Origin: Streptomyces lydicus
GTDB taxonomy: Bacteria > Actinomycetota > Actinomycetes > Streptomycetales > Streptomycetaceae
Assembly: GCF_000717345.1 (NCBI RefSeq)
Contig: NZ_JNZA01000008.1
Location: 248,001 to 312,000 of the forward strand
Reading direction: 5' to 3'
Length of the DNA stretch: 64,000 bases
The translations under genes were made by a program, and so were the position numbers. A model generated the notes under the pieces. It was given only the letters and a program-made list of their open reading frames with translations, was not told the origin of the DNA and did no database searches. Below are positions 1 through 8,844 of this stretch, piece by piece (positions within the stretch are counted from its first letter, which is position 1; every line of letters begins with the position of its first letter).

Positions 1-354
1 GAGCCGGTACGTCGCACCGGGCTTGACGGCGACGACCTGCGAGCAGGTGGCGTTGTCCGACGCGCTGGGCGTGGCCTTCAGCGCGGCGACGCCCCCGTGC
101 ACGGGCGAGCCCACGGTGCTGCCACTGCCCGCCGAACAGGTCCAGTTGCTCAGCCCGGCCTCATACCCGGCGTTCTTGGCCACATTGACGTCGGCCGCTG
201 CCGCGCCTGTGGCTGCAGAGGCCGGAGGGACCGGAGAGGCCGAAGCCGGAGTGAGGGTGGCGGTCGTGGTGACCGCGGCGGTGGCGAGTACGGCCAGCAG
301 CCCGCCGAACAGGCGTCTGTGGCGCGACGGTCGGGTGAGCGCGGTACGAGGCAT
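1..354 (-). CDS. Secreted chitinase, N-terminal part (cut by window edge)
   Basis: The ATG at 354 opens a minus-strand frame that stays open to base 1, so only the first 118 residues are present. The start MPRTALTRPSRHRR, a hydrophobic stretch and an Ala-rich cleavage region form a signal peptide of about 40 residues. After an Ala/Pro linker comes a module beginning NAGYEAGLSNWTCS, with SPVHGG and a Cys pair. This closely resembles the N-terminal carbohydrate-binding module I remember from Streptomyces family 18 chitinases. The catalytic domain lies outside the window, so chitinase is inferred from this module and from the DasR-like site about 140 bp upstream. The protein would be exported and act on chitin. 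Confidence 0.72.
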   Translation of the reverse strand, partial: MPRTALTRPSRHRRLFGGLLAVLATAAVTTTATLTPASASPVPPASAATGAAAADVNVAKNAGYEAGLSNWTCSAGSGSTVGSPVHGGVAALKATPSASDNATCSQVVAVKPGATYRL

Positions 355-488
355 ACCTGTCTCCAGTGCCGAAGAGGGGGAGCCCGAAACCCGGGCAGAA
401 CTGCACGAGACGGTGGCCACCGCAACGAGGGCCGGCCCGAACACCGCTCCGGACACCGATCCGACACCGGTCCGACCCTGGCCACAGA

Positions 489-503
489 ATGGTTCAGACC
501 AAT
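489..503. promoter_or_regulatory. DasR-responsive element (dre-like) upstream of the chitinase gene
   Basis: Read on the minus strand the core is TGGTCTGAACCA. The known DasR site core is TGGTCTAGACCA, so only the two central bases differ, and the flanks (ATT...) keep the imperfect palindrome. It sits about 135 bp upstream of the start at 354. DasR represses chitin and N-acetylglucosamine genes in Streptomyces, which fits. DasR itself is not in the window. Confidence 0.62.
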
Positions 504-598
504 GGGCCGGTCAAGGGGCGCGACAAGACCGAGTTCGGGTACGGAGCCGACCCGTCCCCGCCGCGCCCCGGCCAGGGTGCGACCGCTCAACTGCCTTG

Positions 599-657
599 CA
601 TGCCAGGCCGGTTCCGTTGTCGGTGCGGTATGCCAAAGTAGGCCGACAACTGGCATG
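599..657. repeat. Nested inverted repeat in the chitinase / 678 divergent region
   Basis: CATGCCA (599-605) pairs with TGGCATG (651-657), and GTTGTCGG (616-623) pairs with CCGACAAC (643-650). The 3' halves are contiguous; the 5' halves are separated by 10 bases. It ends 20 bp before the GTG at 678. It could be an operator or an RNA fold in the 5' leader; no function is known to me. Confidence 0.45.
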
Positions 658-677
658 GAAGAGACCGAGGTCGGTAA

Positions 678-1547
678 GTGAATACGCCGCAGCAGGCGAA
701 CAACGGATTCGGTGGTGTGCCGTCGGGTGTGCCGCAGGACGGGCAGCCGGGGGGTTATCCGCCGCAGGGGCCGGGTGGGCAGGTGCCGCCAGGGCCGTAC
801 GGTCCGCAGGGTCCCTATGGAGCGCCGCCGCAGGGGCCGTACGGGGTGCCGCAGCAGGTTCCGTACGGGTACGGCGGGCCGGGGATGGTGCCGCAGCCGC
901 CGCCGGCGCCCAAGAGCAATACGGGGAAGGTCTTGGGGATTGTCGGGGCGGTGGTGGGGGTCCTGGTCCTGGGTGGTGTGGCGTCGGCCGTGGTTCTCGG
1001 GGGCGGCGGCAGCGGGGGCGGGAGCAAGCAGTCCGCCGGGCCGAAGTACAAGATCACGGTGCCGCAGTCGCTGGTCGGCGGGAAGTACTCGCTGGCCAAG
1101 GACATCTCCAGCATGGCGGACGGCCAGGTGCCCCATGACGGAGTGAACGCGCACGGGATGCGTTCGGCGGGCGGTCAGTACACCGGCGGGACCAAGTCAT
1201 TGGTGATGATGGGGATCTACGGCACCATCGATGACCCCGAGGAGGGCGTCAACCGCATGATCCATGGGTTGTCGAGCTCTCCGGACGTCGACGTCGTCGT
1301 GAGCGACAAGAAGTTCACGCCGAGCGGTGGCGGGGACCCGCTCTCGTGCGGGGTGGAGGTGAAGAGCACGGCAGGGCAGAAGATCACGCTGCCGTTCTGT
1401 GTGTGGGGGACCTTCAGCACGACGGTCAGTGTCGCGGAGACGGATGCTGCCGATCTGGGGAAGGACCCGCGGTCGATCGACCTCCAGGCGTTCGCCGATG
1501 ACGCGAGCAGGATCCGGGCCGAGGTGCAGGTGCCGGCGGGTGGCTGA
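678..1547 (+). CDS. Pro/Gly/Gln-rich single-pass membrane protein, function unknown
   Basis: This 289-residue protein starts at GTG 678, with a GAGG element 7 bp upstream. Residues 1-75 are low-complexity, rich in Pro, Gly, Gln and Tyr, with PYGxPQ-like repeats. A single membrane segment follows at about residues 85-108 (GIVGAVVGVLVLGGVASAVV), then a Gly/Ser linker and a domain of about 170 residues with one Cys pair candidate (LSCGVEV and PFCVWG). The topology suggests a cytoplasmic disordered N-terminus and an extracytoplasmic C-terminal domain. Such architectures are common in Streptomyces, often near surface or signalling proteins, but I do not recognise a named family. It is probably monocistronic and divergent from the chitinase gene. 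Confidence 0.75.
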   Translation: MNTPQQANNGFGGVPSGVPQDGQPGGYPPQGPGGQVPPGPYGPQGPYGAPPQGPYGVPQQVPYGYGGPGMVPQPPPAPKSNTGKVLGIVGAVVGVLVLGGVASAVVLGGGGSGGGSKQSAGPKYKITVPQSLVGGKYSLAKDISSMADGQVPHDGVNAHGMRSAGGQYTGGTKSLVMMGIYGTIDDPEEGVNRMIHGLSSSPDVDVVVSDKKFTPSGGGDPLSCGVEVKSTAGQKITLPFCVWGTFSTTVSVAETDAADLGKDPRSIDLQAFADDASRIRAEVQVPAGG

Positions 1548-1768
1548 CCATGGGTGATCCGGGCGCGAGGCTCCTTTTCCGGGTTGTGTGTGGTGAAGGC
1601 CACAAAGGGGGCAAAGGATCTTTTCGGGGTGTCACCCTGCTCTGATGAGGGCCCGGGGCCGCCTGCCTGATCGGTAGGTGGCGAGGGCCTCTGTACCCGT
1701 TCGTCCGCGCTCGGCACCACCCGTACCCGGGAGTTATCGACGCACAACCCGGGAAGCAGTCGAGGACC

Positions 1769-4030
1769 GTGACGGCTCTGGCTCGGTGGTGTCTCAGGCG
1801 CCGCATCGTGGTGATCGTTCTCTGGCTTGCCGCCTTCGCGGGCGTCGCGGTGGCCGCCGGGGTGAGCGGCGCCGCGTACTCGAATGACTACGAGGTGCCG
1901 GGGACCGAGTCCGGGCAGGCCGGCGCGCTGCTGGCGAAGGCTTTCCCCGGGCAGTCCGGGGACAGCGACACGATCGTGTGGCACACGGATCGCGGGACGG
2001 TGCGGGCCGGCGCGGTCGAGAAGACCATGCGGCGGACGCTGGGGGAGGTCGCTCGGCTGCCGGGCGTCGCCGAGGTGCACGGGCCCTACGGCAGGCATGC
2101 CAAGACGGACGTCGGCGGGGCGCAGGGTGCGCGGCAGATCAGCAGGGACGGGCGTACCGCTTATGCCGCGGTCGTGTTCGACCGGCCCACCGAGGAACTG
2201 GGCGTGGCGCAGGTCCGCAAGGTCGTCGAGACCGCGCGGGCAGCCAACGGGGACGGGCTGCAGGTCGAGCTGGGCGGCGCCGGGATCGCGCTGGCCGAGG
2301 CGCCGCGGGCGCAGCTGCCGGAGATGATCGGGCTGGGCGCGGCGGCCGTGGTGCTGTTCCTCGCCTTCGGGTCGCTCGCCGCGACGTTTCTGCCGATCGT
2401 CACCGCGGTGGCCGCGGTCGGGACGGCCTCGGCCGGGATCGCGCTGCTCAGTCATGCGATGACCGTCGCCGACTTCGCACCGATGCTCGGCAGTCTGATC
2501 GGACTCGGGGTCGGCATCGACTACGCGTTGTTCATCGTGACCCGGCACCGGAAGGGGCTCCGGGCGGGGCTGCCCGTCCAGGAGGCCGCCGAGCGCGCGG
2601 TGTCGGTCTCCGGGCGGGCCGTCGTCTTCGCCGGGGCGACGGTGTGCATCGCGCTGCTGGGGATGCTGGTCCTGCGGCTGAGCTTCCTCAACGGCGTCGC
2701 GCTGGCCGCCTCGCTCACGGTCGTGCTGACCGTCGCCGCGTCCGTGACCCTGCTGCCGGCGTTGCTCGGCGTGATCGGGATGCGGGCGCTCGGGCGGCGG
2801 GAGCGGCGGCGGCTGGCGGAGCAGGGACCGGGGCCGGAGCGTCACGCGGGGATCGCCGCCCGTTGGTCCGGATTCGTGGAGCGGCACCCGAAGCTGCTGG
2901 GGGTGGCCGCGGGCGCCGTCATGCTGACCCTCGCGCTGCCCACCTTCGGCCTGCATCTGGGGACCTCGGACCAGGGCAACAACCCGGCCACGTCGACGAC
3001 CCGCAAGGCGTACGACCTGCTGGCGGGGGAGCGGACCGGCGACGGTCACGGAAGTGGCTTCGGGCCCGGGTTCAACGGGCCGCTGACCCTCGTCGGCACC
3101 CTCGACGGCCCCGGCGACCGGATCGCCTTCGACAAGCTGCCGCAGCGGCTGCGGCACACCCCCGGCGTCGCCCAGGTCGGCGGCCCGGAGTTCGACGGGA
3201 GCCGCAGCACCGGCGTGATCACCGTCGTACCGGACAGCTCCCCGCAGTCGCGACAGACCTCTGACCTGGTGGAACGACTGCGTAGCGAGGTCTTGCCGAA
3301 GGCTGCGGACGGGACCACGCTGCAGGTGCGGGTCGGCGGGGTCACCGCGAGCTATGACGACTTCGCGTCGGTGATCGTCGGCAAGCTGCCGCTGTTCATC
3401 GGTGTCGTCGTGGCGCTCGGGTCGATCCTGCTGCTGCTCGCCTTCCGCAGCATCGGCATCCCCCTCAAGGCGGCGCTGATGAACGTCGCGGCGGTCGCCT
3501 CGGCCTTCGGCGTCGTGGTCGCGGTCTTCCAGTGGGGGTGGGGCAGCGAGCTGCTCGGGCTGGGCAGTGCCGGGCCGATCGAGCCGTTCCTGCCGGTCAT
3601 CATGGTGTCGGTGCTCTTCGGCCTGTCCATGGACTACCAGGTGTTCCTGGTCTCGCGGATGTACGAGGAGTGGCAGCTGACCCGCGACAACTGCCGGGCG
3701 GTACGGGTCGGCCTGGCCGAGACCAGCCGGGTGATCAACTCGGCGGCGGTCATCATGATCGCGGTGTTCGCGGCCTTCGTGCTGAGCGGTGACCGGACGA
3801 TCGCGATGTTCGGGATCGGGCTGGCCTCCGCGGTCGCGCTGGACGCCTTCGTACTCCGTACGCTGCTGGTCCCGGCGCTGATGCACATGCTGGGCGGCGC
3901 CAACTGGTGGCTGCCGTCCTGGCTGGACCGGTGGCTGCCCCGGATCAGCATCGAACCGCCGCCGGAGCCGCAGGACGCGCCGGTCCCGCCCGGCCCCCGG
4001 GAGGGGGACAGGCCCCTGGTGGGGGCCTAG
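1769..4030 (+). CDS. MMPL/RND-family membrane transporter
   Basis: The 753-residue protein starts at GTG 1769 with MTALARWCLRRRIVV, a basic run before the first membrane helix typical of MMPL proteins. It has the duplicated layout of the family: one helix, an extracytoplasmic domain with YEVPGTESGQA and LGGAGIA, five helices, then the same again. The two halves carry the proton-relay signatures GLGVGIDYALFIVTRHR and FGLSMDYQVFLVSR, each with the essential Asp-Tyr pair. The Pro-rich C-terminus is short. MMPL-type proteins export lipids, siderophores or antibiotics, driven by proton motive force; the substrate here cannot be told. No accessory lipid-synthesis genes are adjacent. Confidence 0.9.
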   Translation: MTALARWCLRRRIVVIVLWLAAFAGVAVAAGVSGAAYSNDYEVPGTESGQAGALLAKAFPGQSGDSDTIVWHTDRGTVRAGAVEKTMRRTLGEVARLPGVAEVHGPYGRHAKTDVGGAQGARQISRDGRTAYAAVVFDRPTEELGVAQVRKVVETARAANGDGLQVELGGAGIALAEAPRAQLPEMIGLGAAAVVLFLAFGSLAATFLPIVTAVAAVGTASAGIALLSHAMTVADFAPMLGSLIGLGVGIDYALFIVTRHRKGLRAGLPVQEAAERAVSVSGRAVVFAGATVCIALLGMLVLRLSFLNGVALAASLTVVLTVAASVTLLPALLGVIGMRALGRRERRRLAEQGPGPERHAGIAARWSGFVERHPKLLGVAAGAVMLTLALPTFGLHLGTSDQGNNPATSTTRKAYDLLAGERTGDGHGSGFGPGFNGPLTLVGTLDGPGDRIAFDKLPQRLRHTPGVAQVGGPEFDGSRSTGVITVVPDSSPQSRQTSDLVERLRSEVLPKAADGTTLQVRVGGVTASYDDFASVIVGKLPLFIGVVVALGSILLLLAFRSIGIPLKAALMNVAAVASAFGVVVAVFQWGWGSELLGLGSAGPIEPFLPVIMVSVLFGLSMDYQVFLVSRMYEEWQLTRDNCRAVRVGLAETSRVINSAAVIMIAVFAAFVLSGDRTIAMFGIGLASAVALDAFVLRTLLVPALMHMLGGANWWLPSWLDRWLPRISIEPPPEPQDAPVPPGPREGDRPLVGA

Positions 4031-4052
4031 CCATTACCGTTGCGCGCGCCGG

Positions 4053-4490
4053 TCACCTGACGGGTGCGTCGAGGGCGAGCAAGTTGCCCTCGCTGTCACG
4101 GAACCAGGCGCCGCGCGCACCCCGCGCGCCCGTGCTCGGGTAGTTCCCCACGACCTCGACGATCCCGTCCTGCGTCCGCCCGCCGCCCAGCAGCCCCGGC
4201 AGCTCGACGTCCTCGAACACCACGCCGCGCCGCTTGAGCGCCGAGACGGCCGCCTCGATGTCGTCGACCTCCCACGCCATCTGCGTACAGGTGCCGGACG
4301 CGGCGCCCGCCGACCGGAACACGACGAACTCCGTCCCTCCGGTCCGGTACAGCAGCCCGCCGGGCCGTTCGTCGACGGGTTCCAGGCCGAGCCGCTCGGC
4401 GTAGAAGCGCCGCGCCCGGTCCAGGTCCTGGGCCGGCAGCCTGGTCACCGCGCGCGCCCGGGGCAGAATGTCGCTGTTGTCTGCATTCAT
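4053..4490 (-). CDS. VOC (glyoxalase/bleomycin-resistance fold) family protein
   Basis: This 145-residue protein has the paired beta-alpha-beta units of the vicinal oxygen chelate fold. RARAVTRLPAQDLDRARRFY is a typical first strand and helix (LxVxDLxRAxxFYxxxLGL), followed by ERPGGLLYRTGGTEFVVF. The second unit contains VDDIEAAVSALKRRGV and ends AWFRDSEGNLLAL, the usual F-x-D-P/S-x-G-N-x-L finish. These proteins bind a metal and may be isomerases, dioxygenases or resistance proteins that sequester drugs; substrate unknown. Its start at 4490 is divergent from the gene at 4677, and its 3' end converges on the MMPL gene with 22 bp between. Confidence 0.85.
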   Translation of the reverse strand: MNADNSDILPRARAVTRLPAQDLDRARRFYAERLGLEPVDERPGGLLYRTGGTEFVVFRSAGAASGTCTQMAWEVDDIEAAVSALKRRGVVFEDVELPGLLGGGRTQDGIVEVVGNYPSTGARGARGAWFRDSEGNLLALDAPVR

Positions 4491-4663
4491 GTCCCTACTG
4501 TGCCGTCAGTGACTGCCGGCAGGGCGGAGGCGGCGGCCGTCCGCCCGGTGCCGACCGTGCGGCGCACCCCCTCGACACGCCGTCCGACGCCCCGCGCCGC
4601 GGACATTTCCCCAGGTCAGTGCCGGTCTTCCGGTCTTCTCATCTCGCTCTCAGACGCGGCACC

Positions 4664-4669
4664 TACGGT
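4664..4669 (+). promoter_or_regulatory. -10 element (TACGGT) for a leaderless transcript
   Basis: TACGGT fits the TANNNT consensus of the principal sigma factor. Seven bases separate it from the ATG at 4677, placing the transcription start at or next to the A of ATG. No Shine-Dalgarno sequence is present, as expected for a leaderless mRNA. Confidence 0.45.
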
Positions 4670-4676
4670 CGCGCCC

Positions 4677-5324
4677 ATGGGAACGACCAGGACGACCGAG
4701 AAGCGAACCGACGACGAGACCGTGCCCGCGCAGGCGGGTGGTGCGGCCACGGAGACCGCAGCGCTCCCGGAGACCACGGAGGCGGAGGCGGCGGCCAAGG
4801 CGAGCGCCAAGGCCGACGAGCGGACCGACGAGAACGCGATCCTCGCCGAACAGGACGAGTCCAGTGACGCCGAGGCGGAGGACGACACCGCCGACCTCGG
4901 TGACACGGAGGCGGACCACGCCTCCGCGCGGCCCGCTACCGGGGTCGCCGCCGGGGCCGGCGCCGTCGTCGCGGCGGGGCTCGGGCTGGCGTCCGTCACC
5001 GGCACCTGGCTCGGCACGCTGATGGCCGAGCGGCAGACGCTGATGGGGCAGATCAAGCTCCAGACGCACCAGGCCACCGACCAGATCTCCGCCATGTACG
5101 GCACCCCCTGGCACACCACCGCCCTGGTCAACGGCGTCTTCGCGCTGCTGGCCGGGATCGTCGCCGCGGTGGTGCTGAGCCGGCCGCGCGCCGGCTGGGT
5201 GCGGGCCGTCGCATGGGGCGGGCTGGCGCTCGCCGTGCTGGGGATCCTGATCTCCGCCGGCATGTACCTCGACCTGTTCGGGAGCATGCCCAGCATTCCT
5301 AAGGGTGCCGCGCCCGGTGCCTAA
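4677..5324 (+). CDS. Small integral membrane protein with acidic N-terminus, function unknown
   Basis: I start this 215-residue protein at ATG 4677, because a TANNNT element lies seven bases upstream and the preceding in-frame codons look non-coding. Residues 1-85 are hydrophilic and rich in Glu, Asp, Ala and Thr (probably disordered). Three membrane segments follow: about 90-110 (ATGVAAGAGAVVAAGLGLAS), 145-165 (LVNGVFALLAGIVAAVVL) and 175-195 (VAWGGLALAVLGILISAGMY). Between the first two lies a conserved-looking soluble stretch (LMAERQTLMGQIKLQTH). I do not recognise the family. It looks like a Streptomyces lineage protein, with normal codon use. Confidence 0.75.
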   Translation: MGTTRTTEKRTDDETVPAQAGGAATETAALPETTEAEAAAKASAKADERTDENAILAEQDESSDAEAEDDTADLGDTEADHASARPATGVAAGAGAVVAAGLGLASVTGTWLGTLMAERQTLMGQIKLQTHQATDQISAMYGTPWHTTALVNGVFALLAGIVAAVVLSRPRAGWVRAVAWGGLALAVLGILISAGMYLDLFGSMPSIPKGAAPGA

Positions 5325-5471
5325 GGACCGCGGCGGCTCCTGAGGTCCCCGCGGGCCGGTTTCTAAGCACCGCCCGCGGGCAAAGATCGGGAACTCTCCC
5401 GATGTGGCCGACCCCCCTTGGAGACGAGGCTTGATCCCGTCAACGAGCCACGTCGTCCGAGGAGAGTCACC

Positions 5472-5669
5472 GTGTTCCACTACGAGCTGGAAATGCGCGT
5501 CCGTTACGAAGAGCTGCGCCGCGAGGCCCAGCGGCAGCACCTGGTGCGCGAGGCCCGCGCGGCCGGCCACGCCGGGCGTGCGGCCGGCCGTTCCGGGGAG
5601 AACGATGCCGAGGGGCGGGTGAGTTCCGGGCGGGGCGGGCGGTGGCGGGTACGCCGTGCCGCCGCCTGA
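5472..5669 (+). CDS. Small basic, charged protein (65 aa), unknown
   Basis: GTG 5472 is preceded by GAGGAGAG with 5-8 bp spacing, a strong ribosome site, which favours this start over the upstream in-frame one at 5418. The product opens MFHYELEMRVRYEELRREA, a predicted amphipathic helix rich in Arg and Glu, and ends in an Arg/Gly-rich tail. I recognise short proteins of this kind as common in Streptomyces but know no function. It precedes the AAA-LuxR gene by about 70 bp. Confidence 0.6.
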   Translation: MFHYELEMRVRYEELRREAQRQHLVREARAAGHAGRAAGRSGENDAEGRVSSGRGGRWRVRRAAA

Positions 5670-5738
5670 CCCGCCGCGGACGCCAGGGACCGGGGCCCCG
5701 CGGTGAATCCCACTGCCGGATTGTCAGACGCCTGTGCG

Positions 5739-8700
5739 ATGCTCAGCAGCGTGGAGACCAGGTCCGTCAGTCCCGTGTTCGTCGGCCGCGCAGCCGAACT
5801 CGCCGCGCTGGGCGAGGCGCTCGCCCGCATCGCGGCGACCGGTGAGCCCCAGGCCCTGCTCATCGGGGGCGAGGCCGGGGTGGGCAAGACCCGCCTCATC
5901 GAGGAGTTCGCCGAGGCGGCCCGCGCCCGGGGCGCGCTGGTCGCCCTGGGCGGTTGCATCGAGATCGGCTCGGAGGGCCTGCCCTTCGCGCCGTTCTCGG
6001 CGATCCTGCACACCCTCAACTGGCACCTGCGCGACGAGCTCGCCGCGGCCGTCGCCGGCCAGGAGGGCGAACTCTCCCGCATCCTGCCCGAATTGGGCGA
6101 GACACCCGGCGACGCGCACGACGAGGAGATCGGCCGCGCCCGCCTCTTCGAGCTGACCGCCCGCCTGCTGGAGCGCCTCGCCACCGACCGTACGCTCGTC
6201 ATCGTCGTCGAGGACCTCCACTGGGCCGACCGCTCGACCCGCGAACTCCTCGCCTACCTCCTGCGGGCCCTGCACGACGCCCGCGTCCTGCTCGTGGCGA
6301 CGTACCGCTCCGACGACATCCACCGCCGGCACCCGCTGCGGCCCTTCCTCGCCGAGATCGACCGGATGCGGACCGTACGCCGCATCGAACTGGCCCGCTT
6401 CAACCGGGACGAGGTCCGCTCCCAGATAGCGGGGATCAACGGCAGCGCTCCCGAAGAGGACACCGTCGACCGGGTCTTCAAGCGCTCCGAGGGCAACGCC
6501 TTCTTCGTCGAGGAGCTGGCCCGCAGCCTCGCCGAGGGCTGTCTGCACGGCCTGAGCGACCCGCTGCGCGACCTGCTGCTGGTGCGCGTCGAGGCACTGC
6601 CCGAGGACGCCCAGCGAGTGGTGCGCACGGCCTCCGAAGGCGGCTCGACCGTCGAACACGAACTCCTCTCCGCCGTCTGCGGGATGCCCGAGGACGACCT
6701 CATCGCGGCGTTGCGGGCCGCCGTCGGCAGCAACACCCTCGTGCCCACCCAGGACGGCACGGGCTACCGCTTCCGGCACGCCCTCGTGCGCGAGGCGGTC
6801 GTCGACGACCTGCTGCCCGGCGAACGCACCCGCCTCAACCGGCGCTACGCCCAGGCCCTGGAGGCCGATCCGTCGCTGGTACGCAGCGACGTCTGCGCCG
6901 CCCGGCTGGCCAGCTACTGGTACAAGGCCCACGACGCCGCCAAGGCGCTGCCCGCCGTGCTCGCCGCCTCCGTGCAGGCCCGCCGCCGCCATGCCTACGC
7001 CGAGCAACTGCGGCTGCTCGACCGCGCCCTGGAGCTGTGGGACGACGCCCCGCCGGAGGTCCGCCAGGGGGTGCGCCCGGTCGACTACACCGAGGCGTAC
7101 CCGGCCTGCGGCTGCGACGACGACGCGCTGCGCTTCCTCGACCTGCTCGCCGAGATCGCGGTGGCCGCCCGGCTGTCCGGCGACAGCGAGCGGGCCTTCA
7201 CGATCGCCAAGCGGGCCCTGCGGTCCCTGCGCGAGGAGAACGACCCGTTGCGCACCGCCTGGTTCCTGGTGCAGCGCTCCCGGCTGTGCCAGGGCACCGG
7301 CCGCGGCAACGGCTGGGAGGACCTGGGCCGGGCGCAGGAGCTGGTGCGCGGCCTGCCGCCGTCCTCGGTGCACGCCGAGGTGATGGCCGCCGTCGCCGGC
7401 TGGTCGGCGCTGCACGACCCGGGCCCGGGCGCCTACACCACCGCCGAACGCGCCGTGGAGCTCGCCCAGTTGGTGGGCGACGAGGAGGCCGAGCTCAACT
7501 CCCGGGTGACCCTCGCCGGGCTGCGGATCGACTCCGGCGAGGTCGACGAGGGCCTCACCGACCTCCGTACGGCCCTCGGCCGCGCCGTCGACTGCGGCTA
7601 CTTCGCCGTCATCGGACGCGGCCACGTCAACCTCCCGTCCGCGCTGGAGGGCGTCGGCCGCTCGCGCGAGGCCGTCGAGGTCACCGAGCAGGGCGTCCGA
7701 CTCACCACCCACTACGGCCTGAAGGACACCACCAGCTGGGTGCTGGGCAACCGCGCCGAATCGCTCCACTCGCTGGGCCGTTGGGAGGAGGCGGGCCGGG
7801 CCGCCACCGACGCCCGCCGCCTCGCCCAGAACCGCCGCGGCATGGCGCTGGCCGCCAACCACCTCGCCGCCCTCGCCCTGGACCGCGGCGACCTCGCCGA
7901 GGCCGAGCGCGAACTGGTCGTCGCCCGCGAGTACTACGGCACCCACGATCCGCAGCCGCAGCACGCCCTCCCCATGGCGCGGCACGCCCTGCGCATCGCC
8001 GCCCGCCAGGGCCGGCTCCTCGATGCCCGCGCCATCCTCGGACAGGCCCTGGAAGGCGGTTTCCCGCCCGGCATCCAGCGCTACGCCTGGCCGCTGCTGT
8101 GGTGGGCGGCCGCCGCCGAGTCGGACGCCCGCGGCCTGCCGGCCGCCGAAGCGGGCCGGCCCGCCGTCCTCGCCCGCATCCGGGACGCCGCCAAGAAGCT
8201 GCCCCGCGTCGCCCCGGTGTGGGAGGCGTACGGCCTCGCGGTCGACGCCGAACTCCGCCGCGCCGAGGGCCGCGAGGCCCCCGACGCCTGGGCCGCGGTG
8301 GTCGCCGCCTTCGAGCCCCTGGAGCGCCCGCACGAACTCGCCCGGTCCTGCTACCGCTGGGCCGAGTCCCTGCTGCACAGCGGCGAGCCGGCCACCGCCG
8401 GACTGGACGGCCGCACCCCGCGCGAGGCCGCCGTCCTGCTGCTCGCCCAGGCCCGCACCGCCGCCGATGCGATGGGCGCCCGGCCGCTCGCCGAGGAACT
8501 CGCCCAGCTCGCCCAGCGCGCCCGGATCCCGCTGCCGGGCCTGATACCGCCGCAGCCGGCGGCACCCGACGCCGGCGCCGCGGACGCCGGGGACGCCCCC
8601 TCCGCCGCGGCGCTCGGGCTCACCCCGCGCGAGCGGGACGTGCTCCGCCTGGTCGCCGAGGGGCGCAGCAACCGCCAGATAGCCGACGCCCTGTTCATCT

Positions 8701-8822
8701 CGCCGAAGACCGCCAGCGTGCACGTCTCCAACATCCTCGCCAAGCTGGGGGTCTCCGGCCGTGGCGAGGCGGGCGCGGTGGCCCACCGCCTGCGCCTGTT
8801 CGGCGAACCGGCCCCGAGCTAG
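5739..8822 (+). CDS. Large AAA ATPase regulator with LuxR-type HTH (LAL family)
   Basis: This protein of about 1030 residues has the LAL architecture. An N-terminal AAA domain carries Walker A GGEAGVGKTRL and Walker B VIVVEDLHWAD. A long middle region of helical TPR-like repeats (about residues 420-900) follows, then a C-terminal LuxR-type helix-turn-helix (LTPRERDVLRLVAEGRSN, ISPKTASVHVSNI). LAL proteins are ATP-dependent transcription activators that respond to small ligands, best known from MalT and from pathway regulators in Streptomyces clusters. No biosynthetic cluster is adjacent, so the target is unknown. The start is uncertain: GTG 5703, ATG 5739 and GTG 5751 are all in frame and none has a good ribosome site. 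I chose the ATG. Confidence 0.88.
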   Translation: MLSSVETRSVSPVFVGRAAELAALGEALARIAATGEPQALLIGGEAGVGKTRLIEEFAEAARARGALVALGGCIEIGSEGLPFAPFSAILHTLNWHLRDELAAAVAGQEGELSRILPELGETPGDAHDEEIGRARLFELTARLLERLATDRTLVIVVEDLHWADRSTRELLAYLLRALHDARVLLVATYRSDDIHRRHPLRPFLAEIDRMRTVRRIELARFNRDEVRSQIAGINGSAPEEDTVDRVFKRSEGNAFFVEELARSLAEGCLHGLSDPLRDLLLVRVEALPEDAQRVVRTASEGGSTVEHELLSAVCGMPEDDLIAALRAAVGSNTLVPTQDGTGYRFRHALVREAVVDDLLPGERTRLNRRYAQALEADPSLVRSDVCAARLASYWYKAHDAAKALPAVLAASVQARRRHAYAEQLRLLDRALELWDDAPPEVRQGVRPVDYTEAYPACGCDDDALRFLDLLAEIAVAARLSGDSERAFTIAKRALRSLREENDPLRTAWFLVQRSRLCQGTGRGNGWEDLGRAQELVRGLPPSSVHAEVMAAVAGWSALHDPGPGAYTTAERAVELAQLVGDEEAELNSRVTLAGLRIDSGEVDEGLTDLRTALGRAVDCGYFAVIGRGHVNLPSALEGVGRSREAVEVTEQGVRLTTHYGLKDTTSWVLGNRAESLHSLGRWEEAGRAATDARRLAQNRRGMALAANHLAALALDRGDLAEAERELVVAREYYGTHDPQPQHALPMARHALRIAARQGRLLDARAILGQALEGGFPPGIQRYAWPLLWWAAAAESDARGLPAAEAGRPAVLARIRDAAKKLPRVAPVWEAYGLAVDAELRRAEGREAPDAWAAVVAAFEPLERPHELARSCYRWAESLLHSGEPATAGLDGRTPREAAVLLLAQARTAADAMGARPLAEELAQLAQRARIPLPGLIPPQPAAPDAGAADAGDAPSAAALGLTPRERDVLRLVAEGRSNRQIADALFISPKTASVHVSNILAKLGVSGRGEAGAVAHRLRLFGEPAPS

Positions 8823-8844
8823 GCCGGCCCCGCCGCGCCGAAGG

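Noticed and set aside
1217..3886. Very long minus-strand open frame opposite the MMPL transporter
   Set aside because: It mirrors the GC-biased third positions of the real gene; the translation is rich in Arg, Pro, His, Gly and Gln and shows no domain. Similar long shadows at 15422-19306, 19379-21154 and 5724-8786 were dropped for the same reason.
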